64,000 bases of DNA from Micromussa lordhowensis (GCA_964020085.1 OZ026600.1:580701-644700); one strand, 5' to 3'; positions 50,631 through 63,875 are shown, counted from the stretch's first letter. The notes: generated by a model not told the origin, from the sequence alone. A program made the numbers and translations.

Positions 50631-53600
50631 ATGAACAGTGTGGAAAGGTTGGATGTTCATCCTCGAATAATAACAGCACTAAAGAAAGGTAAGATCTGAG
50701 TAGGCCGGTTCTCCAAGATCCCGCCAAGGTGAATTGTGAATTGTCAAGTTCTGGTAACTAATTATACAAGTCCCCCTCGAATTCACTTGAGCTCATACGC
50801 ACTATGCGTATACCTGGTCTAATCTTTACCATCCTTGTTCTGAGATGAATATAAGTAACAGAACAATGATATATTTTCCTGTCTTGCCTATTTGCCTGTC
50901 TTATGTAGGTGTCTGTTAGGGAGCAGTCAGTGTATTACATTATTTTATTTCTTAGTAGTTACACAATTTACAATTATTGCTTTTAATCTAATTATATATA
51001 GCAAAGTTGACAAGCCAGACCACCATTCTTTGCATGTCAGCAGCGGATCTGGAGAGGACCACAAAGCTCTCATCGTTTGACGTCTCCATACTTATAAAAG
51101 CTGTCGCATATTCTCTTCAGTGTCCAACCATGAGAACAGCCCTGTCATTGGGCAACAATGACACTCAAAATAACAGTTCAAACAAGGGACATAGATTGTC
51201 TTTGGGTTGTCAAATATTAGATGACTTCCTACGTGGGGGTATCCTGAGGGAAGGTATCACAGAGATAACAGGAGAGAGTTCCTCTGGCAAAACACAAATT
51301 TGTTTACAGCTGTGTCTCTCAGTTCAGTTACCTCAAGAGCATGGTGGCTTTGGAGGGGGTTGGTGATCTAATTATTCTGTTTGTACTTTCTCCTATTTTA
51401 ACATCATGAACTTAAATCTTTATGCTACCAGCTCTTTATTTTCTCCAGGTAACAGTTCCTGTGCTTATGTTATCATCTTTGACTTTCTGTTTGACAATCC
51501 AACGTACAGAGAATCAGATGTTGATGTTAACATTAGTGACTGCTTATCCCTTTTAAATAGGTGCAGTTTATATTTCAACTGAGGATGTTTTTCCTAGTAA
51601 AAGACTTCATCAACTGACACAGAGTTTTGCCAGAGGTGAAGCCAGCCTTACGGACAATATTTTCATTGAACATGCAGCTGATGTGGTGAGTAAGAGTAAG
51701 TAGGAAAGAAAAGTGAGCTACAAGGATGCGTAACTTATCAAATCTCCCATAGTTACCAAGGGGAGATCCCTGCATTTCTTACAGTGCTATCTGGATTTGA
51801 TTCTGTAAACACAGGGACATACAGTAATTATAAAAGATATCTTTTGATGATCAGTTCCTTCTTAACTCTCAATTTGGCTAAAAGATATGTCAATTTGCAC
51901 TAGATGTTTTTCTACTGTTTGAAGATCATCAAAAGATATCTTTTGATGATCAGTTCCTTCTTAACTCTCAATTTGGCTAAAAGATATGTCAATTTCCACT
52001 AGATGTTTTTCTACTGTTTGAAACTGACCTTACTCATTGTGGTTCAAAGTATTGAATCTTGCAATGACCCAAGACAGCAGTCACATGGGCATTCTTTCCT
52101 AGTCATGTCAGGGCAGGAAAAAAAAGCATTTGAAATCCAGTTGCCCAGTTGGCCTGAGTTGCCCCCACTAAGATAATTTTTGCCCAATAGTTGCACAATG
52201 TTCATACCTTATCAACTAACAAGACTACCCACTGGACCACCAAACTTCCATTTCCACTCGCCCAAGAGCAAAATCTACTTGCCCTGGGCAATTGGACCTA
52301 GGTTTTTTCCACCTGGGTTTTTAGTTCATAAACAAAGAAGCAATCAGAGGAGGCAACTGAAAATCAGGCTAGAGTTTGAATAATTATATTACATTTTTTT
52401 TCAATTAACATCACAGGATGACTTACGGAACATCATAACACATCGCTTACCTGTGCTGCTAAATAGAGGAGCCATTAAGCTTGTGATCATTGACTCCATT
52501 GCTGCTCTCTTTCGTGTGGAGTATTCACTTGGAGAAACATCCAAGCGAGCTAAGATTCTCAGGTCATTTGGAGCACAACTTCACAAACTTAGCAACCTGT
52601 ATTCCATCCCAGTTGTGTGCGTAAACCAGGTTTGTGTCTGATCCTTTAATTGTTCAGCTAGAATTGCAGACTGTTGGGTGTGGCATTTTGTAATTTAATG
52701 GCAAATAAATGGATTTAACATGTGATTACCACTCGAACAGTTGACAATTTAATATTAATTATTATACATTCAACTCTCTAACTCTTTTCTGATTGGCCGA
52801 AAGCCTACAGTGAATTTTCGAAATCAGCGCTCATGACGTCATAACTGCAGATTATACAATAATCATGTCAAGGTCACAGGTAATCATGTCATGTATGACC
52901 ACAGTGCATGATTTCCAAGCTTTGTGTGATTCGTGTTGCTTGCCGTCAGTGAAGAAGCAGAAACATGACTTCCAAGTTTTTGCATTGGTTCAATGTATAA
53001 TAAAACAATAAATTATTATTAGATTTGGTTTTTGTGATATCCAGAATAATCAAGGTCACGGTAAGGGTTATCAGCCTCAGCCTTCGGCTTCAGCTGATAA
53101 CCCTTACCTCGACCTTGATTATTCTGGATATCACAAAAACCTCATCCAATAATTGTTTATTATTAGCTTGTTTTAATAGTACATGGTAGTCCAGAAAGGG
53201 AACATTCTCAGTGATCTGAATGACATTTTAAAAAAGATCCTGACCAGAAGTGATGTTCAGAGTCAAGGGAGATTCTTTAACTGTATGGTCAGAATTAGTT
53301 TCCATTAGCTCACAATGTATTTCTTGTTTGTTTTAAGCACTTGATTGCCAATATGTACAACTCTACAGGTTATCTATCGCATCCATGTCTTTTGTTTTCA
53401 TTATATATCTATGACTGATTGTTTGACTTCTGCTTTCAAGGTCTCTGATGTCATTCAAACTGAGAAGAACAGGTTTGTTTTCATCCTGACAAAATAATCC
53501 AACTATGCAAGGTGTAATAAATTCATTGGAAATGTCATATGGAGTCATTGAAGTCTATGCACTATTTTTTTGTTTTGTCTTCTTATCAGATGGTTGAATG

Positions 53601-54330
53601 GAAATAAGGCAGTAATCCCTGCCCTTGGAATGGCTTGGTCCAGTATGGTGACCGTGCGTCTAATGTTATCTCGGACAGAGCAACTGATGCAGGTATGTGT
53701 TTTGTAGAAGCGGGCCAGATAACAGAAGTAATGAAGTCAAGGCGAGAGATCAATTTGCTATTAGTTAGCAGACGTGAACTCCAGTGTGGAGTAAGCAGCA
53801 AATCATGTAGTGTAAGCAGCAAAAAGCCTGCTACAGGCACATATTTATTTTGATTTTTTTTGTCTAATTTTGGGAAACAGCTTCTTGTCATGAGCATTTA
53901 TACTTTGAGTAGTAAATTATGAAATTTGTGAGGCATAGATCTTGGTGTGTATGAGTGATTGATGGGGGAGGGGAGTACAGGACAGGGACAGGAGTTGATT
54001 TTCAGTTTCATCTGGAAGGCTAATAGTGGCAATGCCTCAAGCTCTGTTTTGAATTCATTTTAACAAGCACCATACATGTGCGTGTAATTGCCAGTTTTCA
54101 AAAGTTTCATGTCACTTGTTAGAATTAACCCTGGTGATTAGACCAATTGAAAATGCATTTACCCCTTTCTAATTGTTGCTGACCATTTAAATCTTCAGGA
54201 CAATGGCCTCATAATCAAAAGACATCTAAGAGTTGTGTTTGCACCTCATCTTCCAAGCTCCTCTTGTGTGTTCTATGTAGATGCCGGCGGTGTCCATGGC
54301 TATCAAGGTTTCACTGAAGGCTTTGGCTGA
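50631..54330 (+). CDS. XRCC3: XRCC3, RAD51 paralogue for homologous recombination
   Basis: Seven exons are reconstructed: 50631-50688, 51002-51358, 51561-51685, 52417-52629, 53441-53472, 53590-53692 and 54199-54330. They give 339 residues, against about 346 in the human protein. The N-terminal helical part reads LDVHPRIITALKKAKL. The RecA-type ATPase core has Walker A GESSSGKT (residues 110-117) and Walker B LVIID (202-206). Conserved segments RLSLGCQILDDFLRGG, GAVYISTED and VVCVNQVSDV follow, and the C terminus FAPHLPSSSCVFYVDAGG matches the family. XRCC3 pairs with RAD51C in the CX3 complex and acts in Holliday-junction processing and RAD51-dependent repair in the nucleus. The gene converges with RCC1. 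Introns contain a 99-bp tandem duplication and a hairpin element, neither of which touches an exon. Confidence 0.96.
51832..52021 (+). repeat. 99-bp direct tandem duplication in an XRCC3 intron
   Basis: Copies start at 51832 and 51931 with AAAAGATATCTTTTGATGAT and match for about 91 bp, ending CTACTGTTTGAA. I see a single difference (TTTGCACTAG versus TTTCCACTAG). The short junction GATCATCA before the second copy is complementary to the start of the unit. This is a recent local duplication. Confidence 0.9.
53021..53166. mobile_element. Foldback MITE in an XRCC3 intron
   Basis: Arms of about 60 bp start TTATTATTAGATTTGGTTTT and run through GATATCCAGAATAATCAAGG, then invert around a GCCTTCGGC centre. 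They end in AATTGTTTATTATTAG. It is non-coding. Confidence 0.8.
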
Positions 54331-56959
54331 TTACAATGAGGGTCAACAAGATTCTGAGCTTTGTCAACGTGTATCAAGAAGACTTGGAATTTCCCAAGTA
54401 TTTAAAGGAGTTGTCACAACAAGGTCCTCTAAAGGCCTGGCTAAAATAGGAAATATTGTTGTGGAAACATTGCTTCCTGTTATATGTTTCCCAGGTGACT
54501 AAACTAGCGGGAAGCAAACAAAATGTTTTGCTGCCAATGTGGCTAAATGTGCATGCGCATTATAATATACTGACTTTCAATGAAGTCTGGGAAGACTTCT
54601 TTTTTTTTCCAGGGCTTGTTCCCTCATAACTTGTAATCTCAGAATTTTCTATTGCTTTTGTAATAATCCCTTTTGATACCATATTTCTCTGGCATCTGTG
54701 CATTGATTCGACAGTAAGGCAAAGCAATGAGTAACTCTCTCCTCGTCCCTCCAATTTTTTTCCTTCTTTCCCTTCCCTTTTCTTGTGGCTTTGCGGTCAA
54801 CCAAAGTTGCATGTGCACCGTTGCTGGGAAATATTTGTTATGAGCAGCACTGGAACCTAGTCAGTGGCTAAACTGGGAAACACATGTTTGTGTCCGGGAA
54901 GCAAAGAATGTTTTTGGTTTGAGGCAAAACATTTTTTGTTTCCGAGCAGCAAAATTTGTTTCTTACCTGGGAAACATTTGCTTCCACAACAACATTTCCT
55001 AGTTTAGCCAGGCCTTAAAGGGGAGGCTTCTCAAAAGGGGTCTTGCCAGGGGCCTCCCACGAAGGTGCCCCATAGGGCCTTGCTGAGGAAGAGGCCTGAA
55101 ATTATCACTGAAGGGTGAAAGCTACCTGCCTAAAGATTCAAATATGAACTGTTTTGTAAAAATGAGTTTATTCATATCACTGGCAGGTACTCCAAGGAGT
55201 AACTCATTTAAGATTATTTTTATCAAAACAAAAATATATTGTGACAAGCTGACATTAATAGTTAAATATCAAAAAATATAATCAATTAAAATTGCTGCAG
55301 CAAGCGATACGATAAGAGAGCAGGTTTTGGTTGAGACAACAAAAATCACGGTGGGAGAAAAGTTGGTATTACATTTGATTCCACTTAGTGTGCGAGTCAA
55401 AAAAACCATGAACACTTTGATTTGGATAGGTCAATTGTGCACTGACCAATCACAGTAAAGCTCAGGACATGCAAGCAAACCTTAAAACCAGACCAAATTA
55501 TTTTAATAACTGTGGCTGTTTGTGAATCAGGGGATGCCTGGTTGACTTTTCATTGCTACACAATAACATTCCATAAACGTTTCTGGTGTTCACGGTTTTC
55601 CAAGTTTCACAGTAATATGGGGTTAGGGTGATGCTATTTCACTGACAGGCTATGAACTGTACAAAGAAATCCTTGACAATTTTTGAAATATCCACTATAC
55701 CTACATTGCAACAAAGAGTATGCCTGAGTACCGGTATATTTCAAACAAACTGGTACAGTCTCTGATATAGTGATCTAGAGTGATTTTAATTAACCCATGA
55801 AAAAAAATCTAACAATAATAGTACTAGTCAAAAATAGCCAACAAACAACAGAAAACAATGGAAGTGGTGTCTAACAGTAGCTAATAATTAGACACTACTT
55901 CCAATTATTATGTCATAGTACTATTTCACTGGTTAGGTAAAATCACTCTTTAGTTCTATCGGTTATCCGTCTTACTGTACAATTTTCTAGTTTGTTCTAG
56001 TCCTTTTAAAAGAACATCCAAGTTCATTTAATTTAAATGGCCAGTTTGTATTTAACACAATTTGACCCTGTCCCTATTCTTGGAAAAAAAGAGGGAACAC
56101 CACAATTTAGAAAGTAAGTTTTGTTATTTATATTTGCCAACAATAGATCCTATGTTGGCACATTATACCAAAATATTTCAGATACTGTACATCACTTCTT
56201 ACGGTAGGTCCAGGTCAAACAGCGAACTTCACGTGAAACAAACTAAACTACAAAGGATCTGCTCTGTGCCTAGTTTAAAGTGTTTAAAACCTCACTGAAT
56301 GGGAAAGATGATTTTTAGTGTACTATAAATTAAAGAAAGTTTTGTTAGGTTTTTATTGTACAGTGTATGCAATTGTAAGCTCAGTGTTTTGCCCAAAGGT
56401 TGACCTTTACCCATTTGGATCTACTCAAATTGCGATTTAGTTCATCTCATGTGAAGTTTGCCTTTTGACCTGTGCCCTAATAAGCTAGTTGAAAGTAAGC
56501 TTTAAAGGTTAACTACTTGACAGATAAATTTATGCATGTTTGAAATTAATAATTAAACATTTGGGCAATAAATTTTTTAAAAATAATAGTTAACATACAA
56601 AATTATAACACAATGTTTTGAAAACTCCAGAACTTTTAATAACTGAGTCTGAAAAACAGTTTCTTTACTTGTTGAATAACTTATGTAATTAAAAAGGGAA
56701 AAAAGAGCAATATTAAAAGATGTTAAATAACAAAAAATGACATTAATGTGTGACATTTCTGTATCCAGCAGTAAAATGCTGAAGAGCTGCCCCCCCCCCC
56801 TCCTCCACTGTCCACTCTTTGCTAATCCCCCTTCCTCTAGACCCACTATCTTTTAGTTAACTACCAACCTCCCCCCTGGCCTACTTCCAGTATCTCATCT
56901 GGGTCTGCCCCTGGTAACAGATAACTGTATGGGGACTACACATTAATTATTGACCTGTC
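54331..56959. other. Convergent intergenic region between XRCC3 and RCC1
   Basis: The region should contain the 3' UTRs of both genes. It holds GGGAAACA/GGGAAGCAAA repeats in both orientations (54480-54990), where a 'ggaaacattgcttcc'-type segment recurs inverted. There is also a C-rich tract near 56789. No exon is supported. Confidence 0.55.
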
Positions 56960-59900
56960 TCATTGTTTCTTGTCTTTCACTAGCATAGCTGTATGCTGTC
57001 CTCCAGCAGATACTTCCAACACTTCATGGAGGTCAGACTGCAAGTTCTTCCCTTCAACTTTAGTGGGTAAGAATTCATCCTCATCTTCCCCCGTACCCAG
57101 CTGCAGACAACTTCCAAAACCCCATGAGTACAAGTCGCCCTTGTTTGTGACTGCCAAGCTGACAGCTTCACCACAAGCGATCTTGCAAATGGGGTTACCA
57201 TCCAGTGCTGTAACCTGCACTGGGGTTGACGTCTCTTTTGCATCATCACCTAAACCAAGCCTTCCATATTCTGCTCTTCCCATTGCATACACTTTGCCAG
57301 CTGAATCAAGTATGATCGTGTGATGCTGGCCACTAGCTATGCTAACACACTTGTCACTGTCCGACTTTAAAGATGTCAGGGATTCAACTTTCATAGGAGC
57401 ATATAAAGTTTCTAAATCTCCAGTCCCTAGTTGACCATAGTTGTTTAAGCCCCAAGCATAAACTGGCCCATCTTGAGCAATGGCAAATGTTGAATAGCTG
57501 CCGCAGAAAATGTCTTTAAATTTTAGTCCTTTCTTTTTGTCTCGCACCTGTTTTGGGTTTAAGATGTATTGTAAACCCCTGCGGCCTCCTCGACTGGTAA
57601 AACATCCCATTATTCTTCCCAACTGACCTTGTTCTGCACATCCCCAGGTGAATATATTGCCGTTCTTTGTAAGCGCAGCTGTATGGTCATTTCCTGAAGC
57701 TATTTTGATTATGGGGTCATTTTGAATGGTTAGAATAACAGTCGGCTTGTGCTTGATGCCATCTGCTTGAAGGCCAACTTGTCCACTGGCATCCTGAAAG
57801 AGGGTAAAAAGTCAATTTCAATATAAAAACTTGCCTTTTGCAGGCTCCCGTATAGAATTAATCTATTAATAAATAGATAAATAAATAAAAAACTTAAACA
57901 TAATAGTGTCTAATTTATCATAGATCAAATCCAAACTCAGGGTAAAACCTTGTATTCAATGCTTTACTGCAATTCCTAGAAAAGTATTGGTCTAATTTTT
58001 GCTTTGATTAAAGCAACAAAAAATGTTTGAATGTTCATTTTCCAGTATACACTGTACATGTACAAGCTTTACACCCAACTGCACAATTATTTTTGCAACT
58101 TGAATGTTCTTCATTGAGGTGTCTACATGTATATGGCCAACAGGGTTTTTGCGGTTTTGGTAATCACAATAACATGTCAAAAAGGATACCGTATTTCGAA
58201 CAAAAAATTTGGATTCTGATGCCTGTTTGCCATAAAATCAAGCTAGTTCTCACTTTGGCCATGCGCAATGAAGTTGACCATGTAATGAAAGTTTGGTGAT
58301 GAGTGACATCACTTCAGGGGCATCTTGAATCTTTGTGTTTCTATTTTGCTTGCTCTATGACTGCAGTCCTTTGAGAACTTCTACCAGACATAAAATACAG
58401 TGTTTATGTTGACGAAAACTCCTCACCATTACTGAAACAACAGTGTCATACACTAGCAGGATTTGGCACTTCCTGACACGACCCATTCAGGAACGATCAC
58501 CAAACTCACCCACCACCAACTTCATTGGGCATGACCAAAGTGGAATTGCTTTTGGAATACCTTCTCACACATTATAGAGGTACCAAAACTACAAAAACTC
58601 TTTTGGCTGTATAGAAGCTTACAACAAATACAGTGGGACCTAGAATTAATGAACCTCTATATAACAAAGTCCTTGGTACAATGAGCAGAGCTTCAATTAA
58701 GTCAGCAGTACGACTAGTTACTAGCCATTCACACAGAGAAGCAGGACCGCAGTATGCTTTGCAGATCTATTTTAGACTATAAATTACCCTATATGTTCCC
58801 CAGCCATACACAATTCCTGTGTCGGATAATGCCATTGTGTGGCTGTCTCCCGCTGATACCATGATCACGTTAACAGTTTCTAGATCTTGCACTGGTCCAG
58901 CTGTAAACTCCTCCCCACCACTGCTTGAGGTCATGCGACCAAGAGCACCTTCATCATTACACCCCCAGGTGTAAACCTGTGTAAGGAAGAAGTTTTTTAA
59001 ATCACAAGCAAAATCTGTACATGTATCTGTTAGCTATGTAAGTTCTGTTTTGAGAAGAAAAATTAATTATGTAGTTGCAGGTATCCAGAAAAGTGCTGTA
59101 AAGTATAGAACATGCAAGTTTTTGCAGCACTTTGCCATAATTTGTGTTTTGTTTTTCAAGTTATTATGTGGCTTAAGATAAGCAAAGTAACTTATCATTG
59201 TTTATCATTGTGAACTTTACCTGACAGCAAAAGCAATGGAAATCGTGTGTTACTAATTTTGTTGTCATATTTACCTTTCCATCGTTAGCGAGCGCCACAG
59301 TATGCATCCCTCCACATTCCACTTGAACAATCTCCAGGTCATCAAGCCCTTTCACAATGGCTGGCTTCTTTCGCTCTAAAATATCTTCCCCAAGACCCAA
59401 CTGACCAACATCTCCCTGGCCCAGTGTAAGAACATGACCAGTTTCTCTGAGGTCAGTAGTGGCAGGTGCCTCTGTAAAAGAGAAAAATATTCACATATTA
59501 AAAAAGTCAGATTTAAAATATTACCAGCAGCTCAAAGACAGTTGTGGTTGGTGGATTTTGCAGTTGGCTCAGTGGATTCTTCCTTCACTCGCCCGACTGC
59601 AGACCCACCAATCAATTCTTGCATAAAATCCCTCAATTGTTTCTCCCAAAATGGCCTCTGAGAACAGCTCATGATTTCCGCTGCAATTTTTCTTGCACTT
59701 TAGCACGGATAAACTGACCAGCTGTGAGGATGATTTGATTTCCTGGTTTGACCATCTAGAGGAACGTTTTTTTTCTAACTATGGTTTTTCTCATATAAGC
59801 ATTACCGGTACATTGTTCAAGTCCTAAGGGAAATAACCGGTGTAAACCCACATGTAAGCTCATGAAGCTTCTGACGAAGTTTATAGATCTTTATACGGTG

Positions 59901-60122
59901 CAATTTTCAAAGAATCATTACTACAGGAGAGCATCAGGATATTCTGAGGAATGCTAACGATGAGGAATTAAAGACGGAGGTTTAAACAATGTTGAATTTA
60001 CTGTTATGAGACGAGATTCACCGGTTCAGTATTTTACCTCGCTTTTCCTTCTTCTTGTCATCTACTTCTTTCGCCGGCGCTTCTGCTTTCCTTTTGCTTG
60101 GCTGACGTTTTCTTGCAGGCAT
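56960..60122 (-). CDS. RCC1: RCC1, Ran guanine nucleotide exchange factor
   Basis: Four exons are reconstructed: 60038-60122, 59275-59471, 58788-58976 and 56960-57793 (phases 1, 0, 0), giving 434 residues against about 421 in the human protein. The N terminus is basic ([13 protein letters not shown]), as expected for chromatin and DNA contact and nuclear import. The rest is a seven-bladed beta-propeller with repeated GQLG/GxLG motifs: [65 protein letters not shown] and [17 protein letters not shown]. Signature segments [26 protein letters not shown] and [10 protein letters not shown] are present. RCC1 loads GTP onto Ran on chromatin, powering nuclear transport and spindle assembly. The last exon alone encodes most of the last four blades. 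It shares a short upstream region with RALGAPA. Confidence 0.97.
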
Positions 60123-60608
60123 TGTTAATTCCTAAAATTATTTCCTTGAATTGCTAGACGGTGCTTTAAAAAAGCTAAAATGTTCTCGAATTGGAAAGCA
60201 CTATCTTCTACACAACCAACCTCGTGGAAATGGCCGTGAATGTGCGCACGCACAGATGGCGGGAGATTTGAATCAGTCCCATGGGAGTTATTTTTGGCCT
60301 ATTTGGAGTTTTCGCCGATTCTGAAAATTGTGAAATTTCTCCAAATCCGTGTCATTATGTTTTATTTCATCTCATAATTACCTAAACTCCTGCGAAAATT
60401 GATCATTACAATGTAATTCGTTCTTATTCTTATTCCCCAACCTACACCCTGCCCCTTCCCCGTTGGTAAATATTTTGACAATTTCACACATGCGCAGAGT
60501 TGCAACCATCTGGAAGTGGAATGAACATGGCTGCCGCGTCATGAATGAACTTCGAGAGGTTATTGGCGATAGTTTCTCCAATTTCATCTCGATGTGTGGG
60601 ACACAAAT
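60123..60608. promoter_or_regulatory. Probable bidirectional promoter of RCC1 and RALGAPA
   Basis: Only 486 bp separate the start codons of two divergent genes. No TATA box is evident. There is an ATGGCGGGAG element (about 60255) and an AACATGGCTGCCGC element (about 60524), resembling E2F- and YY1-type sites of housekeeping promoters. The factor assignments are suggestions from motif resemblance only. Confidence 0.5.
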
Positions 60609-63049
60609 ATGTTCCATAACAGGAGAGCCCATCCGGACATCAAGAAAACTACACACAGATTCATAGATCCCAAAAAGGAGAGCTCTAGTAGGCTGCGGGC
60701 ACTGCGAACTCTGTTAGGTATGCGCAACCTTGCACACTGCAAAGCTGTTTGAAAATGGAGATAACTTGCGATCTACATGCAGCGCGCTATTTAGCTGATT
60801 AGCCTTTGCATTTCTCCCTCAGATTACTTTGATTCGTCCGACTCCAGGATATTTTTCAACAGCCATTATTCGGAGATATTCTATGTATTTCACGATGTAT
60901 TCTCCATGGTTGAAGCAAATCTCAAGACGAAAGGTCAGTTTTTGAAATAAATTTCCAGCTTGACAGTGGCCATTTGCACGGATATTGGACACAGTGATAC
61001 CGTGGTGTGGCAAAGGAGTGCTAATTTGAGTTTTGTTGTTGTTGGGATGGCGGTTTTCAGGACATAACTGATGATATTTTTAAGAGACAAATTATGAGTG
61101 ATGCAGTTTTTCTCAACCCCCAAGGCTGATCGCAGCGAACGTTTTAATGCCATTCATGCAAGCTTACATTTTCCCGTTTTCCACTATGCTTATTTTTCCC
61201 AGGTCACAAATCGCAAAGAGAAGACCTCGATTCGGTTCTCTTCATCTTAGAGGTAAGAAATAAACCCTTTTTAACCGTGTTAAAAGTCCTTTGTTGATAA
61301 TTTCCAACGTGGTTTGAACCGCAGTGCTAATTGACAGTCTCTTCCAGCGGCCAGCAAGTTTATGTTATATGTAAATGATGTTTCTAAATGCGACTTGATG
61401 AGCGATCTCATTCAATTGACAGTAGTTTTGCTTTGTCCGAAAAATAATGAAATTGTTGTATTTTTCACTGAACAGAAAATATTGCTTTATCTACCCGAGC
61501 TAGTTCACAAGAGATGGCAGTTCCACAGCTTAGGTAATCTCTCTTTTATTTCACATCTACATGTTAAATAAATTGTGAAATTTATTAGATATTTTATTTA
61601 TAACGGGTCTCTATGCACCTGGATCTTAAAATAGAATTTAATGTGAAATTTCATTTAAATGATTAAATGTTCTTCTAAATTATACTTTGTTAAAATTCCT
61701 CTAATTATTGGAAGGCTAATGATTATGACAGCTTCCTGTTGCGGAAAAGTTATATCTCACATTTGGAGTTTTAAATGATTATAAATGTTACATGGCACTA
61801 GATATGACATAGGTACAGTGTGTACTTAATTAAGACATTGTTATGCTAGATTTGTTGGATGCTTATATATTTTATAGGCTAAATTTATTCTTGAGAAGAA
61901 ATTGCAACTACACCTATAGCAAGGATATTCATGAGCCAGTGCTGTTATGGCTCAGTATGCTTGCTTTCCCCTGCATGCTATGGGTGAAATTGCGTGTTAA
62001 AAAGAATTCACCCACAAAGCAACAAGTTTGTATGGGTGTGGAGAACAAGGGTACAGGAAACTCAAAACTTAATGACAGCCATAAGAGCTATTTTGATTAT
62101 ATTGGAGCCTTAATGTCATCAGCTGCAACAAAAATCACGCACTTGTTAGCTAATTCAGGCTTCAGTTTGGATTCAAAATCTTCACGTTTTTGTTTAAAAC
62201 CCTCTAAACTTACTTTGTATGAGATGCTATTCCATTATTTGCTTTAAATTTGTTTTTACCTAATGAGGAGAGAGCAGAAATATTTAATTGTTTGTACCTC
62301 CAAGAAGACTGCTGTATCTAGCCTTATTAGAAACTATCTTGGTGTCTCTTAATTGTCCAAGCTTGACTGACTTAGACTCACTCAAGCATTAAACATAGAC
62401 ACCTACATTAACATGGAGTAGCCTGCATTTTTAACAAAAGTAAACTTAAAAATGGACCGAGGCTTCAGACAGTAATTCTCCACACTTGTTACGTAGATTG
62501 TTTACAATACTGTTATTGTTTTGGAAGAGAAATTGCTGCCATCTGTTACATTGCTAAAAGAATTATTTTGCCATATTGAATTCTTGCACAGGGAGGATAA
62601 TGCGAAAGCTTCTTCACCATGGAAATGCACTAAAGGTGAGCAGTAGTAATCTTGCAAATCTTAAGTTAATTCATTTAGTTTAATTAAGTTTACAGTTGTA
62701 TACTTTATTTCTGACAATTTGTTTGGTTGATGTTTGATTAAATTGCCATTAATTAATCCTTGGTCTGTTTTGTCTGTTGTCCTTCATTTGTAGCTGCGAC
62801 GCGAGGGTGCTCGGCTGTTCATGCTGTGGTTCCAAGCGTTACAGGACAATGCAGATGAGTTCTGCCAGCTTGTCTATGCATGTTTGATTCCTGGTTTTCC
62901 GAATCCTGTTGAAAGTATTGATTGGAGTAAGAGCAAGCTTTCGAAAGCTTGTGCTGAGGAAATATGTTTATCTATCAGCGATATAGGATCAAGAGATCAA
63001 TTTTCCTCTTCAAGCAACATGCACTTGGCTTCTGACAGGGAGAATGAAG
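60609..63049 (+). CDS. RALGAPA1: Ral GTPase-activating protein subunit alpha, N-terminal part (partial gene)
   Basis: Six exons are reconstructed: 60609-60717, 60823-60933, 61203-61252, 61476-61533, 62592-62635 and 62794-63049. Their phases are 1, 1, 0, 1, 0, 1, giving 209 residues so far. The order of conserved segments matches the N terminus of RALGAPA1/2: MFHNRRAHPDIKKTTHRF, a helix with HYSEIFYVFHDVF, KTKGHKSQREDLDSVLFILE, ELVHKRWQFHSLGRIMRKLL and LRREGARLFMLWFQALQDN, then LIPGFPNP. The full protein is about 2000 residues with a C-terminal Rap/Ral-GAP domain and forms a complex with RALGAPB; all of that is beyond the right edge. A possible next exon begins after the acceptor near 63230 (EQPLINVNDYF), but its donor is unconvincing. 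Vertebrates have two co-orthologues, so RALGAPA1 is used loosely. Confidence 0.9.
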
Positions 63050-63466
63050 GTCAGTTTTTAAACTTCTTAACAGTAAAACAATTATTTTTCTGTGCTCGAG
63101 GTTTGGAGGTACCACAATCTTTACTAGTACCTTAAACAATCAACGTGCTGTATAGGGACTGTGAGAGCGAGTCTGTTTACTTATATTTTTGTTACAGCAA
63201 TAATTTTATTATCATACCACTGTATACAGAACAGCCATTAATAAATGTTAATGATTATTTTAATTTATTCAGAGCACCGATTGTTATCACAATGCATTCA
63301 TGTAATGGCCAATTCTCTCTAAGAGATGCACTTGCAGGGAATCATGGTAGTGGAGCGCCACCAAGCCGACCCCTATAACAATACAGGAAAGAAAAGGAAA
63401 CCCATGAATTGATTTTCTGATGGTTATAATGACTACATGTAGCAGTATTGCTCGTGGGTGTTTATG

Positions 63467-63627
63467 TGTTGCAGGTCAAAATAAAATTCAGGTTAAAATG
63501 ATTTTAACCTAGTTTGAGTCTCAATTTTCTTTGTCTTCTAACCATAATTATTCATGATCCATGAATAATTAGTGTTAATAGACAAAGGAATTTCATTTTA
63601 ACCTGAATTTAATTTTGACCTGCAACA
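63467..63627. mobile_element. AGGTCAAAAT hairpin MITE, copy 2
   Basis: The ends are TGTTGCAGGTCAAAATAAAA and, inverted, AATTTTGACCTGCAACA. The interior matches copy 1 at 27521-27663, including GGTTAAAATGATTTTAACCT and the TAATTATTCA/TGAATAATTA pair. This copy keeps longer, better-paired termini, which define the element ends. Confidence 0.85.
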
Positions 63628-63791
63628 TATGCATGACAAGAACGATGATGGAGTTGCGCAAGATGGCAGCCATACTCCAGTTAATACATAGGTTGACCCT
63701 AACCCTAAGTTTATGGACATCCATGTTATGGTCATTTTGACAGCTGTCAAAACAAGGTACATGTATCTGATGACCACTATCATGTGACCAA

Positions 63792-63875
63792 CTTAAAAAC
63801 ACGCAATCTTGATGCACTCTAAACTTGAGCCTGTCTCAAATTTAGATTGCATCAAGATTGCGTGTTTTTAAGTTG
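63792..63875. repeat. Hairpin with 27-bp arms
   Basis: AACTTAAAAACACGCAATCT is followed about 50 bp later by its inverted partner ending GTGTTTTTAAGTT. The arms appear nearly perfect. It may be a small MITE or the centre of a longer element. Confidence 0.75.

Noticed and set aside
54480..55020. Inverted GGGAAACATTGCTTCC-type repeats after XRCC3
   Set aside because: The similarity is patchy and I could not define ends or a target duplication, so it is mentioned only as intergenic content.
60463..60666. Plus-strand frame upstream of RALGAPA starting at an earlier ATG
   Set aside because: It is in a different frame from the conserved MFHNRRAHPDIKK start. The conserved start at 60609 matches the family N terminus and splices in phase.
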